Assembly: GCA_015178975.1 (NCBI GenBank)
Contig: WHVD01000036.1
Coordinates: 1-64,000 of the forward strand
Reading direction: 5' to 3'
Source of the DNA: Hysterangium stoloniferum
Lineage: Eukaryota; Basidiomycota; Agaricomycetes; Hysterangiales; Hysterangiaceae
Length of the DNA stretch: 64,000 nt
Part shown: positions 23,243-35,026 of the stretch, piece after piece
Layout of the letters: every line of letters starts with the position of its first letter
How positions within the stretch are numbered: the first letter of the stretch is position 1
Notes under the pieces: model-generated
Seen by the model: the letters and a program-made list of their open reading frames with translations, nothing else
The model's database searches: none
What the model was told of the DNA's origin: nothing
Program-made: the position numbers and the translations under genes

Positions 23243-26200
23243 TAGTGGTTTGCAGGGCCCAGCTTGGCTCAAAACCCTGGCTTGGGCTCAGCTTAGTAGG
23301 GCTCGGGCTTTCCTAAACCTCGAGCTGAGCCCAGGTAGCGGGCTCAGGCTCGGCTCAGGCTCAGGCCGCAGCTCTAGGGGGCAAAATGTGTCGAATTTCT
23401 CTGATGTTGTACCTACACAACACTTTGAACAAAAACCTCCTCATCATCTTCAAGGTCTCCAACAAAGTCATCCCAACTCCCAGGCTCCCCACTCCCCTCA
23501 ACACACTCCAATATTGTGCTTGGTTCTTCTCAGTAGATCAGTTCTCAGCAATGGAGGCACTTGAGAAACTGTAAAGCCTCAATAATGTCAAGTTTGAGCC
23601 AACTACGATGTTTGCTGATAGTTATCCCAGCTGACGAAAATGCACATTCACTAGAGACAGATGATGCCATGACAGGAAGGTAGTCCCGAGCTAGTGAGGC
23701 CCAGACTGGGTACCTGGTTGAATTCCACTGTGATGACAGCATGAGTATATCACATATAGTACACAAGACACATCCATACCCCCCACCATTCGACAATTGT
23801 CATGGTCCCAAGTTCATCCCTTGAATGTAAGTAGCCCTTGAAGTCTTCACGCCATGGGTCATTTGTGTCAGTGTGAGCATTCTGTATATGTGTGTCTGCA
23901 TCATCTTCATTGTCTGATAGTTCACAAAGCAAGATCCCAACTTTGCGTGTCGTCAAGCTTCCTGTCCAATTTGGTGGTGGCACTGGGATACCTATATACA
24001 TCTCTGTGTAATGTTCCTTGTACTGACAGCCAATTAATTAGAGTTTCTTTGGTTCGTAGATGATAAAACATACAATATCTTCAGCACGTAAGAGGATGTT
24101 GTTGAGTTTATCTACACCCCAGTATCTCCAAATGTATTCGGTCTTTTGTGAGGGATCGAAAACTGCAAGATATGTGTGTTAGCATCAGGAAAAAATTATG
24201 AAATGTTGTTACGCACACATAGCAAAAGTGTATGCATTGGAATCAGCAGTTCAATCATAGTACTCTGCAATTTTAACCAAGCCTGCATCCAGAGCAGCAA
24301 CAAAGGCCTGATACTTCACATGAGCATTTCGAGAACTCCATGCCTTGTGTAGTGCTTCAAGGGCAGGTAACACAAGGTGCAGGGTGGGTGCCTGGTCTGA
24401 CAAGAATGCATGTTGAGCATTGTCAGCATGCTAGAAACCCTGAACATTCAATAACAACAGGAATGAGAACAAAGTTAGGCTTACAGCGAGAAGATAATTA
24501 AATAACTTTAATTCATCCCATTCCCCAGCATCAAGCCGTAGATTATCAATTTTTTCATGTTTCATGAGGTCTTTCTCATTCCCTCCAATTTTGTATACAA
24601 ATGTATTGATAATTTGTTCATGTCATTAGATATGCATGTCATCATAACAGTACTTACATCACCCATTAATTCAATTTGTGAAGTCATGATATATGTTGAT
24701 GACCAGCAAACTGGCATGTCAATAAGGAGCTGATGAATTGGCTTCATATTGACATGGTGCTGAAGGTCTGCAAAGAGCTGCTTCTATTTTGCAGAGGAAC
24801 ATGCCTGGATGCATGTCATCAACTTAGGGTTATGGGTGAAGGGAATAGGATGTTGATTGCCTTGACACTTATCGCCTGCACAAGGCCCACCACATCACAC
24901 CCATTACCAACCATGAGGTCAGCCTCTGGTTCTGCTGGATTGTAGTGTTTTGACTTGCTGTGTGTTGAAATCAATGCCTGTGTTGCAAGGTTGATAATAT
25001 GAGCGAGACATCTAGGAGCTGTCATGTTAAAGGGAGAAGATGAAATAGAAGTCTCATACACACCAAATACGATCTTTTTCTGGGTGGAATGTTTGTCCCG
25101 TCTCTGCACAGATATGTTTTTCAAACTCTTTGAGCATGGTGCCATTGTTTGATGCATTGTCGCAAGTTACATGACCAATCTATATTTACTGATGACAGTC
25201 AACTTGCTTTGGGAGTTTTAAGTGTGACATACCTTATGTGCAATCCCCAAGCATGCAACAATCTTGAACAAGGCTTGACCCAGCTGCACACCATGGTGTC
25301 CATTGTTCAATTGCATAAAACCTAGCAACATGGTCTGAAGTTCCCACTGACCATTGACCTCCTCAATCCAGGACCCAGTAACAGCAAAGTAACCATTGAT
25401 ATTTGAGGCCTGCCATGTGTCACAAGTTAAACTAACTTTACCTTTACCGTGTCACTCGTCAGCAAAACATAAATAAAGAGTGATATGATTTGATCACACC
25501 ATTAGCCTCCTACATAGTGCAATCAGTTGTGCCTTGAAGGTGTCAAGGATCACCTGGCGTTTTTGGCGGCCATTTGGAATCTTCACCCCATTGGTTGCAT
25601 GTGCTGCAATATGTATCATCTTTTGGAAAGCTGGGTGGTGGAACACTTGGATTGGCTATCATCAAACATCATTTGAACATGTACTGTATTGTATGATTAG
25701 AACCTCTGTTACCTGGTCAGTCGATACAAGCCACCCTATTGCTGCCTCACAAAACAAGTTATCTGTGTATGGAATGACTCTCTCTCAATGTGGTTTCTCT
25801 TCCAGGTGAGGATCAAGGCATTGTTGTGTCTCCTTCATAGTTGCCTGATGACAATATTTAGCATCCTTGGGCAACATTGATTGGAACTCATTTTCAGTGG
25901 CCCATTTGAGGTATACTCCCTACCATAGGATGAAGCATTCAATGAAGTGGAAATATAAGAATAGATGAATTTACTTTGTGATATGATTCCATGTGTCATC
26001 GACAGGTGGTCACATCTGTGACAAGAGACACCTTATGTTTCAGAGGCTTTCTACTGTAAAGCCAGGCACCAGAGGTCAACGAGGGAAAGGTTTCCACAGT
26101 TGTATAAACACTCACGAGCAAATGCAACAATTGTGGTACTTTTTGTCTTTCTGGATAAAGCTCAGTGTGAAGAAATGATCAATGTCACGGCTTTGATCCT

Positions 26201-27074
26201 TCAATGACATTTTTGGGGCAGCATTGGGAATAGGTTGGATGTCCACATCAATGAGAAAACCATCTTTGTCAATGGCTTCTGATTGATGACTCTCTGGTGG
26301 CAGATTATGGTTTATACAGTAATTCAGTCTACTATATTATCTGAATGAGAATGTCTTGCCTTGCTCTGGTGAATTTTCTGAAACACCTTGCCTTTCCTCA
26401 TCACTCTCATTGATAATGATTAAGTGTCGTGACTTTTTGCTCCCTAGGTTTCAAGAGTTAGTAACCAAAAACAACTCAAGCAAGACATGATGTACGATGC
26501 CTAATCAGGTCTTGATCATTGTCAGAGTCATCACCACCCTCAATCGTCAGGTTTGAACGCTTGCCAGTTGTGGGTAGTTCCAGCGATGAAGTGACAGTTA
26601 TTGGTAGAATTGGTGGTGATGTCCGCCCAGATGTTTCTAGTGTTGATCTTGTTGTATCTTGACCACTAGCAGCCTCAGCAGCTTCAGCCATCCTTCTTGC
26701 ATTGATCGCATCTTTGTGAGAGCGCAGCTCAGCAGATGCAATGTTTGCTGGGTCGACAACTTTGCTTGCTGGATGTAAACCCCGTTTGGGGCAGGACAGT
26801 GATGGCACTGATGGCATTGATGTAGCACCCTTTGCCATTCGAAGTTACCTCGAATCTGGGTCTCTTAAACCATTTTGGTCAGGGCAGTTGAACCAAGTGG
26901 AGCACCATGATGTATGACTAAAAGCCCGGACCCAAGGGCTCGGCTCAGGCTTTCAAAATCCTGGGCTGAGCCCTCGGGCCGCCTGAACCTTGTGTGAAGG
27001 CTCGGCTCGGCTCGGGCTTTGAGGGCTCGGCAGCCGGGGCTTTTGGGCTTTGGGCCCGGCCTTGCAAACCACTA
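23243..27074 (-). mobile_element. hAT transposon, 3832 bp
   Basis: The terminal inverted repeats begin TAGTGGTTTGCAGGGCC (left) and TAGTGGTTTGCAAGGCC (right, reverse complement). The 8-bp target duplication CCCATAGT is perfect (23235-23242 and 27075-27082). Subterminal regions at both ends are packed with GGCTCGGGCT/GGCTCAGGCT motifs, the usual hAT arrangement of transposase-binding repeats. The transposase is encoded on the minus strand. Confidence 0.95.
23545..26838 (-). pseudogene. hAT-family transposase, probably degenerate
   Basis: Minus-strand pieces in order: an N-terminal region from 26838 (MAKGATSMPSVPSLSCPKRG, ADPANIASAELRSHKDAINA-like, Ser/Thr-rich); CLAHIINLATQALIS near 25010; a GSWIEEVNGQWELQTMLLGF stretch near 25330; WREDFKGYLHSRDELGTMTI near 23830; and the dimerisation domain YPVWASLARDYLPVMASSVS, then CAFSSAGITISKHRSWL, ending at 23545. 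Pieces lie in different frames. Some gaps could be introns, but the EWW to dimerisation-domain junction cannot be spliced in frame with the GT..AG available, so at least one frameshift is likely. No credible complete ORF remains. Confidence 0.75.
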
Positions 27075-27168
27075 CCCATAGTACGCGGTGAATCCCCAAT
27101 GCTGCGACCCGAGCCCTAATGCTCGCAATCCGTCGCTAACCCGAAATCCCAGAAAAGTCAACAATAAG

Positions 27169-27786
27169 TATCACTGGGTTTTATATAATCTGAAAAAGCA
27201 GAAAACTTTATGTTGTCGTTAAACTTTTCAAAAAAATTCCGTTCACTTTTTCACCGGCGTTCAGGGGAAAGAGACGGCGCGTGTGCGACGTGGCGAAACA
27301 TCATGTGAAGGCAAACATCCATTAAAAATAGAATGGATGTGGCGTGGGGAATAGACAGGAGCCCAATAGCGAATCCCGTTGATGGAGGATTGACTCAGCC
27401 ATAATCAGCTTATCGATAGCGGGCGATTCTTGTCACGTCAACGGCAAAAAATGACTGGCCTTCCACCAAAGGATTATAATGAGTCATATCGACGGGTAGC
27501 AAGAGTGGAATAGGCCCCATTCAGGCATGAATAGATAAATATATTATTCTCGGCGATCGATGACAGCTGAATTCCAAGCTTCTTCCCGTTATCGTATGTT
27601 AATCATGCTCATGAATACCATCATCAAGATATTTTCCTCGACCCTCGAAGGTGCATAAAAACTGCTCCCCTCTCGTTTCGCTCCTTCCCCAACAGTGCCT
27701 CTGTTCCTCTGTTCATTAACGTCTGCATCAGTAACTTCTTGGAAGTTTTCTATTCACCTGCGCCTACAAGACGCATTTCGTAGAAC
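27169..27786 (+). promoter_or_regulatory. Probable promoter region of the 27.8-kb small gene
   Basis: This is noncoding. A TATA-like GTGCATAAAAACTG lies near 27650, followed by a pyrimidine-rich stretch (CTCCCCTCTCGTTTCGCTCC) and a CT-rich leader, as is common upstream of highly expressed fungal genes. The ATG follows at 27787. Confidence 0.45.
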
Positions 27787-28036
27787 ATGTGTCAAAACAT
27801 ACCCAAGGGTGGCAATGAAACTCCTGAATTCGTTGACTGCGAGGACGCGACCTGCGCTACAAGCCGCAAAGTGAGTTGCTCAGCGTCGTCCGGCTTGGAA
27901 AAGAGAGCTAATATTGATCTAGCATGTACCTGATGCGCCGAAGAAGGCATCTCCTGGTCAAGGATCCGGCCAGACATACCCCACCCAATCAACCCCTAAC
28001 ACCTCCAGCGAAGTGTCCGGCGAAGCGCAAAGCTAA
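27787..28036 (+). CDS. Small two-exon hypothetical protein, 65 aa
   Basis: Exon 1 is 27787-27870 (28 codons, MCQNIPKGGNETPEFVDCED start). The intron is 27871-27922 (52 nt, GTGAGT..CTAG, with a CTAAT branch-like motif), and exon 2 is 27923-28036, ending in TAA. The phase-0 junction gives a continuous, hydrophilic product rich in Pro, Ser, Gly and Thr, with four Cys in the first exon (one near the N-terminus, two in the CEDATC stretch) and no membrane segment or signal peptide. The TATA-like and CT-rich upstream region supports expression. No family is recognised. It is one of the few intact-looking host-type genes in the window. Confidence 0.55.
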
Positions 28037-28128
28037 ACGCGGAACGAGGACTAGTATTCTTTGAATGAAATGTGTTTATATATACAAGTGAACCATAAAT
28101 CCCCTTTGAAGAAGTCATCGAATGGCGT

Positions 28129-28653
28129 ATGAGAATCCTTGACGAAACAAATTTGAATGTTTATCCATGTGAAAAGTCACCGACCGTTATTGACACTTTG
28201 TGGTGTCGCACACTCGGATTAGAATATAAGCCAGTGCTCTATAATTGGGGCAGCTACGTTGTAAATAGACTGAGAAAATGTGGCGAATTTGACGGGTTGA
28301 CGATGCTAGCAGCCTGTCATTTGGTAACTCACCTAATCAACTTTTTGGAGTGATAATATGTCTTTCTTTCTTCTCGGTTTTGAAACAATATGTTAAGATC
28401 GCTTTCCTACGTGGGTATTGGGTGCGTCGCGTCTGTCCCATGTCATATAATGTACAGTCTGCACCGATACGACCTTAATGAGCATGTAGGTCCATAAGAG
28501 TGGAAGGGTGTCGATGTAACCCGGGCTTCCATTTCCAACACTCCCACTCAGCGAGGTACTCAATATTCTCCGAACCCATTCCATGACTAGCAGCGTTTTG
28601 ACAACAAATTTCTCTTTTGGTAGAATGTACATTAGGGATTTCGGAATGTCCAC
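28129..28653. other. Two short unassigned ORFs (28129-28353 plus, 28653-28393 minus)
   Basis: The plus ORF (74 codons) and the minus ORF (86 codons) are of ordinary composition. The minus one contains DIPKSLMYILPKEKFVVKTL. Neither matches a family I know, and no splice evidence supports them. Either could be an exon of a real gene. Confidence 0.2.
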
Positions 28654-28659
28654 ACCCAG

Positions 28660-30030
28660 TATGTAGACTCCCTAGCCTTCCTAGACTCCCTAGATCTATA
28701 GTAAGCTTTTATACTGACTAGTAAATAGGGATCTCGCGAAAAGAGGGTGTCTGGCCGAGTCTAGCCGAGCTATTTAGCTCTCCTAGATGGCTCTAGACAA
28801 TATAGATGGCATACTGACTGATTTTCCCACTTTCCTGATGTAGGTGTCGGCCATGTGGTGCACCGTGTGTTGTGAATTGATTGTCACTGGAGGCACCCCA
28901 AGATTTTTGGAGTTGGAAAACCTTCAGAAACTCTGGCTATTTGGCCAAATATTCTAAGCATTTTTTTGGAGGGGATGGGGAGAATTGGGGGGGAGGATTG
29001 GGGGGGATGGGGAGGATTAGGGGGATTTGGAAGATTTGGGAGAGTTGAGGGAGTTGAGTTGAGGAATAATTCAACTCAATCTCCCACCTAATCCCTCTGT
29101 CCAACTCCCCAATATATTTCCCTCCATCTTTCTCCTAATGCTCCCAATTCCCATCTTACTGTCTTCAATCTCTCTCCCAATCCTTTCAATATCTCTTTCA
29201 ATGCCTCCCATCTCTCTCTCCAGAAATGTAAGATTTGATACACAAAATACATCAAGATATGTTAGAACTTTAGTGTAGAGATGCTTTCTGGGAGTATTTG
29301 ACCCTGACAATGTACCTGTAGGACTGGCTATCCTCTTGAATCATGAGATGAGTAATACTGCACTAAGCATGCTCACTTGCACTGAAAGGACAGTGCAGGG
29401 TGGTGTGAAGAGTGGTGGAAGTTCTAACCATTCTATATACAAAGAATATTGACTGTTTAGGTACGACACAATGATGTATTGACTATCTAAGTCTAATACA
29501 GACCAAATGTGTATTGACTGTCTAGTTCAATATGGTTGAGAGAATTAGCTATCTTAAGTAGAATAGAGAGCTAAGACAAATAAAAGAGAATCGACTGTGA
29601 AGTATGATTCTGAATGACTGCTCAAGTGTTGAAGAGAATAACGAGAGAGTCAAATGAACAGAGTAGCATGGATATAGTCCACATGGATAGAGATAATGGT
29701 TCCAGTTTCGACTAGTATAGTTCGAAACTCTGATTGCACTGGTAGCTAAAGCCCATATATGATGGTCGAGACGATACCCCAATCACAACTTACAGGACAC
29801 TAAATCGGTGTCTGGGTAAGTTGTGGTTATGGGGTAAAAAGTGTCTGAGTTCTAACTACCAGCACTAGAATACATAGGTCTGGCATGTATGCACCCACAA
29901 GAGTCAATGTACCGAATGCATAGGCCATTGAACTAAATATATGTGCATGATAAAATGGAGAGAAAATAGAAATAATAATGGAAATATACCGTGGACTCGT
30001 CTGGACTATATTTCAAAGTATATTTCACAA
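28660..30030. other. Gene-free region with purine-rich G tract
   Basis: It contains short direct repeats (GACTCCCTAG copies near 28665-28692), a G-rich purine tract (28969-29060) immediately followed by its pyrimidine-rich partner (29075-29220), then AT-rich sequence. No supported gene is present. Confidence 0.45.
28969..29035 (+). repeat. G-rich tract with quadruplex potential
   Basis: Runs of four to seven G separated by short A/T spacers occur repeatedly (GGGGATGGGGAGAATTGGGG, then GGGGGGG twice more). The downstream stretch 29075-29220 is rich in the complementary CTCCC units. Confidence 0.6.
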
Positions 30031-30480
30031 TACCTCTCACAGGTGGAAATATTGCTCAGCTGGCTAAGAAATTTCAACTCAGAGGCAAGGGAAAATATAA
30101 AGGCCAAAGAATTGTAATTTTTGGGGTGGCTTGTCATCTGTGGGGCAATATGATCAGTAGAATCTCCCTACTTTGCATGCGAGTGTCACTGCTCACCATC
30201 ATCACTGCCAGCCATCCAACTAGCATGTCTCTCTGGATTCTCTCCCATCATCACCACTACCTCCACACACAATGCTGACCTGGTCAAGTCCCTTGGTGCC
30301 ACACATTATTGACCACAAGGCCATCAACATCACTGAGGCAAAGAAAATCCTCACAATGCCACCACAATACATCTACGATGCACTCACTGATGGCAGCACC
30401 CAGGCCCAGGCATGGCAGGTCCTCAGTGCAAATGGGAGCATGATCCTCATGCTCCATCCTCATCACCGTTATCAAATCTA
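30031..30480 (+). pseudogene. MDR-family (zinc-type alcohol dehydrogenase-like) fragment
   Basis: Frame-switching pieces resemble the nucleotide-binding part of medium-chain dehydrogenase/enoyl-reductase-like proteins: GKYKGQRIVIFG near 30095, SLLTIITASHP near 30185, ADLVKSLGATH near 30272 (a different frame), then IIDHKAINI and YIYDALTDGSTQAQAW with LSANGSMILMLHP. Relatives have a Rossmann glycine motif after the beta strand; here it is altered. There is no start, no N-terminal catalytic domain and no intact frame, so it is a pseudogene fragment. Confidence 0.65.
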
Positions 30481-30640
30481 CTTGAATCTATATGAATCTA
30501 AGAGAGTCTACAAGAATATACAAGAATATACAAAAATATACAAGAATATACAAGAATCTACATGAATTTAAAATAATCTACTTGAATCTAAAGAATTTAG
30601 TTGAATCTAAAAGAATCTTCCTGAATCTAAAAGAATCCTT
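30481..30640 (+). repeat. Minisatellite-like GAATCTAx / AAGAATATAC array
   Basis: A degenerate tandem array: GAATCTATAT, GAATCTAAGA, several AAGAATATAC/AAAAATATAC units, then GAATCTACAT and GAATCTAAAA units. The period is about 10 nt. It lies directly downstream of the dehydrogenase fragment. Confidence 0.75.
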
Positions 30641-30649
30641 TCAAATATT

Positions 30650-31035
30650 TGTGAATTATGCTTAATCAGGAAAAATCAGTTCAAGGTTTCTAATCTTGAA
30701 AAACCTTTAAGAAACTCATGTGAGATTGTTAATTTCTTCAAGATTTCACAAACACATTTCTTGAATTTCCATAGTGTTTGTGGTCAAGGAAAATTTGTGA
30801 ATGACTATCAGACTCTACTCTTTGAGGGTATCTTTGAGGAAGTTTCTATTGGGAATAGAATGCCTCATCATCCTCATCAGTTTGGATTAATATATGAGAT
30901 TGATTTCTATTTTGTCTCTTGAGTATGCTAGGTGCATTTGGAGTGATTTGAATTTGCTTTGGAGTCACATGAGAAATGTCTTGTGGTGATATACAAATAT
31001 AACCTTGAATATCCAGCCTACTAGGGTTTGTAAGC
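30650..31035. other. AT-rich spacer
   Basis: No ORF or repeat structure was recognised between the minisatellite and the minus-strand gene-like region. Confidence 0.4.
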
Positions 31036-31040
31036 CAAAA

Positions 31041-33654
31041 TCATTCCTCTGATGGAAATAGAGAAAAGATAGTAGGATTTAGAGTGGCTTGATGCAATGT
31101 TGGTGAAGAGTTGTAGTTTACAAGAATATGGTGATCAGCCAAGACTTTTTTTTGTATTTTCTGAAACTCTTCCTGAGCTTTAATTCCACCTTGTAACATA
31201 TATATAACAGTACTAGTATATGAAGATGGGCCTGAAACTGTCTGAATCTTCTCTTCAAGGTGTTGTGATATAGTACCTTTTTGTATTTTTACTAGGGATC
31301 CTGAATGATGTAAACCATCATACTCATAGATAGCTTTGCCATTATAGAACCTTGATGTAAAGTGTTGAATAGATGGTGAATAGATGGCTTTGCTTACAAG
31401 GTTGTAGTGGAGACCTTCAAGATGGCTTGAATTCTGAAATAATTTAAACTTTTCAGGCAGACACCATGTTTTTGTCAAGTCCTCATAATCTAGAGACAAA
31501 ATAAGCATAATGGGAATGTGTATCCAGATTTCCACTATAGAGGGTGTACTCTTGCATACCTGTTCACCTTTGCACTCCTCCCAACAAGCTTGTATATTAT
31601 CTGAGCTTGGAAGAACCTGTGAGTATAACCATGATTGTAAATTGCCATTTTCCATCTGGTAGTGTTTGAGTTGAAGGTAGTGAATTGTTCATGTCTTTGG
31701 CAGGCTGCTAAGTTGATAATAGACCTCTTGTTGGGTTTCACAAGAGTGGAGTGGGATTATTTGGACTTCAAGAAATGAGAGTGTTGTATTATCACAAGAA
31801 TGGCTATGAAACTGTTGAATAGCCCTCTCAAACCAACCCATGAGAACATCAGGCTCATTAATTGCTTTTATAAACCCCTTTTGAAAGAGTTGTTCACATA
31901 ATTGATCACATTTGGCACAAATTAATATGCTTTCTTGGCCATTGAATACTTCACCAACAGTAATTAAACACTCTTCAAAAATATGGAATAAAAATGAGAG
32001 TAATAACTGAGCATCCAGTTGTGAAATATTTTGACGTAATGCTGGCCAATGGTGATCAACTGCCTGGTATGTATATAAGTTCAAGTGAAGTATCCAACCA
32101 ACCAGAGTTTTTCTTCCATTGGTATCCTGGAATAAAGACAGATATCTTTTTCTTACTTTTGGTACCAAGAATCAGAGTCTTAGCAGTATCTGGTGGATGA
32201 CCATCATTTTGAAATCTTTTAAAATTTGGATTTCAGTGGACTTTAGTTTGTCCTAACTGATGAGCATTCTTAGTCCAAGGTTTTATAGTCCCATATGCCA
32301 CTGGTATCCCTGATTGCTTGGCAATACCCTGCATCTCTAGAAGATTCACAAATGAAAATAATCCTTCTAGACCTTCCATAAGCCCCAAATTGTGACCAAG
32401 CCCACTATATAGTCTAAAATGCATGGCTTCCTCAGCATTTGTAGTATCTGGCAGTTGCTTCTAGAGATATTCTTTCATGGTTCAAAATGGCTTAAAAAGC
32501 ATTTGGGAAGTTCTGTCCTGCTGCCACCAATCCATCCAGTTTTTAATACCTGGAAAGTCACATATAAGTGCTGCAGAATGTGCTTTAAAGGCCTCTACAT
32601 TGATAGCCTCTAACACACCTAGAGCATGTGATTCAAAAATGTCCTGTAACTGGGGCTGTACTACACCACTAATCTTTTTGAGACGAGTGATACCAGTATG
32701 AAAATGCTGATAGCATCCGTTCAAAAGTGGGTTTGCTGCCTTAGTTAATTCCTCATTATTTCGTGTATTGCCCTCTATAGTAGACCAAAACTGAACAAAG
32801 GCCTCCACAAAGCCATTTGCCTGAGCTTGACTGAAATCAACAACATATGGAAACATTTCATCAGTTAATTGGTGTCTCTGCTTCTGACATTGAGAGGCAA
32901 TGCTTTGAAACAGCATTAGAATGTGTACTTTGTAATGATTGGAAGTGGTGCCATTAGCTGCTGAGAAGAGAACTGGAACCCATCAAGAAAGGTGTTGAGA
33001 ATATACAGATGATACTATAAGTACCCAATCACTCATTCTCTAATAGCCATGTGCAGCATCAGAGACAGATCCATGGACAGTATCATACTGGACAACATCT
33101 AGCATTATTTGTAGCTCCATCCAAGAAATTTGAAGTACAAGGATTGTAGTTGGGCCAACCTCACTATAACGTAAAAAATCAGGATGACGAGATCCAAACT
33201 CAGCTAGCTGTTCCAATGCAGATTCTGTAGTCCCTCCAATAATCTTATTTCCCTTGTAAACAATTTTCTTCTCATACTGAACACGATCAACATTTAATAG
33301 AACTGGAGATATCTCTGTGACAGATTTACCTGGACCAGAAAATCCAGGAATACCAACAGCTAATTGTAGTGAGCCCATTTTTGGATGTTCCTAAAATATT
33401 TTGTGGAGCTGAAAGCATTCATTAGAAAGAAGATGGAGTTTATGGGTGGGTCATTGGTGAAGATGTGTCCCACCATTATAATATGTACATAATCCCATTC
33501 TTATAATGAATAATCTTGGACAATATATTGCATGTCACATGATGTAAATTCCATCCACAATCACAACCACAGTTTAATTGCTTTTGAATACCAGCATCTC
33601 TGGTCTGAGGCCGAATGACAATATCACAGTCAGAATTTTTGTAATGTATGATAC
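31041..33654 (-). pseudogene. Large uncharacterised minus-strand gene, possibly transposon-associated
   Basis: Long minus-strand coding pieces follow each other: 33654-33476 (NCGCDCGWNLHHVTCN), 33378-33040, 32916-32482, 32168-31689 and 31655-31041, the last ending at a stop. Several join through plausible introns. The C-terminal part has GLHYNLVSKAIYSPSIQHFT followed by SRFYNGKAIYEYDGLHHSG. That resembles the His-containing end of ubiquitin-peptidase-like folds found in some large fungal mobile-element proteins, but I cannot assign a family from motifs alone. The upstream end is cut by the LTR at 33655, so the N-terminus is missing or displaced and the gene is likely dead. Confidence 0.4.
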
Positions 33655-35026
33655 TGTTAGGGTATGTACACGGTGGGTTTCCGGCGAAACCCATGGGAAA
33701 TCCAGTAGGACTTGGCTTCAGCTTATAGGCTGCACCCTCTTGAGATCATGTTGTCCAATTTCAGACAGGTGGACAGGAATCCTGGGGAGTCTGGGCGGGA
33801 TTTATGGGTCGAGGGGTCATGGGTCGGAGGTCATGGGTTGAGAGGTCGGGGAGTCGAGATAAATAAGAGATAGATGCGTCAGAGCCCATGTGCTCCAACT
33901 AGCGAGAGCAGTGTAATTCAAGGAGAAGTTTAGAGCGGAAAATGTATTAGATTACTGGGGGGAATCTAAGCCAATTTTCTGACTGGATTGTATGTACAAC
34001 ATCTGCCAGACTATATACACCGTGGAATGAATAACATACCAAATCCAGTAATGATGAAATGAAACTAGCAAAATGTTAAGTGCCATGTCGGGAACTTATT
34101 CCGGAACTATCGGAAAGTCACCGGGAAGTCGGGAACTAATGGATAGGGTCAGGATGTTGGCTACAGCTTATGTGCTGCGCCTCTACACAAGCACTCAAAG
34201 TCCTTAATTTCGGAAGTAAGGCTTATGATGGAAGATACGGATATTCAGAGTTCCGAAGAGTTCCGAATATTGAGCGTACAGAAAGACGGGAGGAGGAATA
34301 AGAAAACTAAGTCGATATCAGATCTAAGGTAAAGTACAAATTCGTGGAAACTAATATAAGTCTACTCGTTATTGTACTACGAACTAAGACCATAATAAGA
34401 CGGGAACGGAAGTATTCTTACAATGGAAATACAATAAGACATATTAGGGAGACAATATTCCGAAATGGGAATACAACAAACAAACGAGTGAATACTTGTC
34501 AATGGACAAATTACCAAATGCGGAACAAGGGAAGAATACGGATGTTACGGTAACTGTGATGTTCCGTGGTCGGAGATCGGAAGTCAGATATTGAAACATC
34601 CGGGAACGGGTTGTCACACAAAACATAAAATGAGAATAGTAAACACCAATTTGGTGTTAGGAATGGGATGGAACGGAGCAGAGTCCGAATTGTGACAAAT
34701 CATAAACCATAATGGGAAACAGAGCGGGAGCGGAGTCCGAATCATGACAGGTAATTTGAGTAAAATGGGAACGAGGCTCAATTAGAGAGATGACAGGTTT
34801 ACCGAGTGGGGTCCGGTGACTGATGTGTGGGATGAGGTTGGACATAGACAGGGACGGAGTCCAGTGGGTATTCCGGTGACTGATACATGATGTAATGAAG
34901 TTGAATGTGGACAAGTCTGATGTACGGAGTCCAGTGGGAATTCTGGTAAACTGACAATTGGTGTGTATAAGGTGTGGGTGCGTATAAGTTAGTGTCCAGA
35001 GTCTGGCAGGAATTCCAGTCATAACA
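33655..35026 (-). mobile_element. LTR (about 1372 bp) of a second retroelement, minus orientation
   Basis: It starts TGTTAGGGTATG and ends CCAGTCATAACA, giving TGTTA..TAACA inverted termini. Immediately to the right, the complement of GTACCCTCCCTTTATG is a purine tract (AAAGGGAGGGTAC), as expected of a polypurine tract preceding a 3' LTR of a minus-strand element. Flanking bases (GATAC left, GTACC right) do not form a target duplication, consistent with an LTR still attached to internal sequence rather than a solo LTR. The internal domain is not recognisable; the 35092 chromovirus lies 65 bp away. Confidence 0.65.
34674..35026. repeat. Degenerate direct repeats within the LTR
   Basis: CGGAGTCCGAAT..TGACA occurs near 34674 and 34730. 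A longer unit of roughly 60-75 bp containing GGAGTCCAGTGGG.ATTCCGGT occurs near 34800, 34853, 34926 and (diverged) 34996. Such arrays are common in LTR regulatory regions. Confidence 0.6.

Larger units (their letters stand above)
22321..27163. mobile_element. Solo LTR copy B, split by two nested transposons
   Basis: The LTR fragments are 22321-22411, 23209-23242 and 27083-27163, which sum to 206 bp, exactly the length of the intact copy at 13243. The ends are TGTTAAGTTTTTGTGG and AAAAGTCAACA. The flanking target duplication is ATAAG (22316-22320 and 27164-27168). The interruptions are a TA-flanked MITE and a hAT element with its own 8-bp duplication, so three successive insertions are recorded here. 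Confidence 0.93.

Noticed and set aside
34657-35022. 121-codon minus ORF inside the LTR
   Set aside because: It runs through the LTR direct repeats and is explained by them; no domain.
33655-35026. Solo LTR call
   Set aside because: Flanks do not form a target duplication and a purine tract adjoins the right end, so it looks attached to internal sequence.
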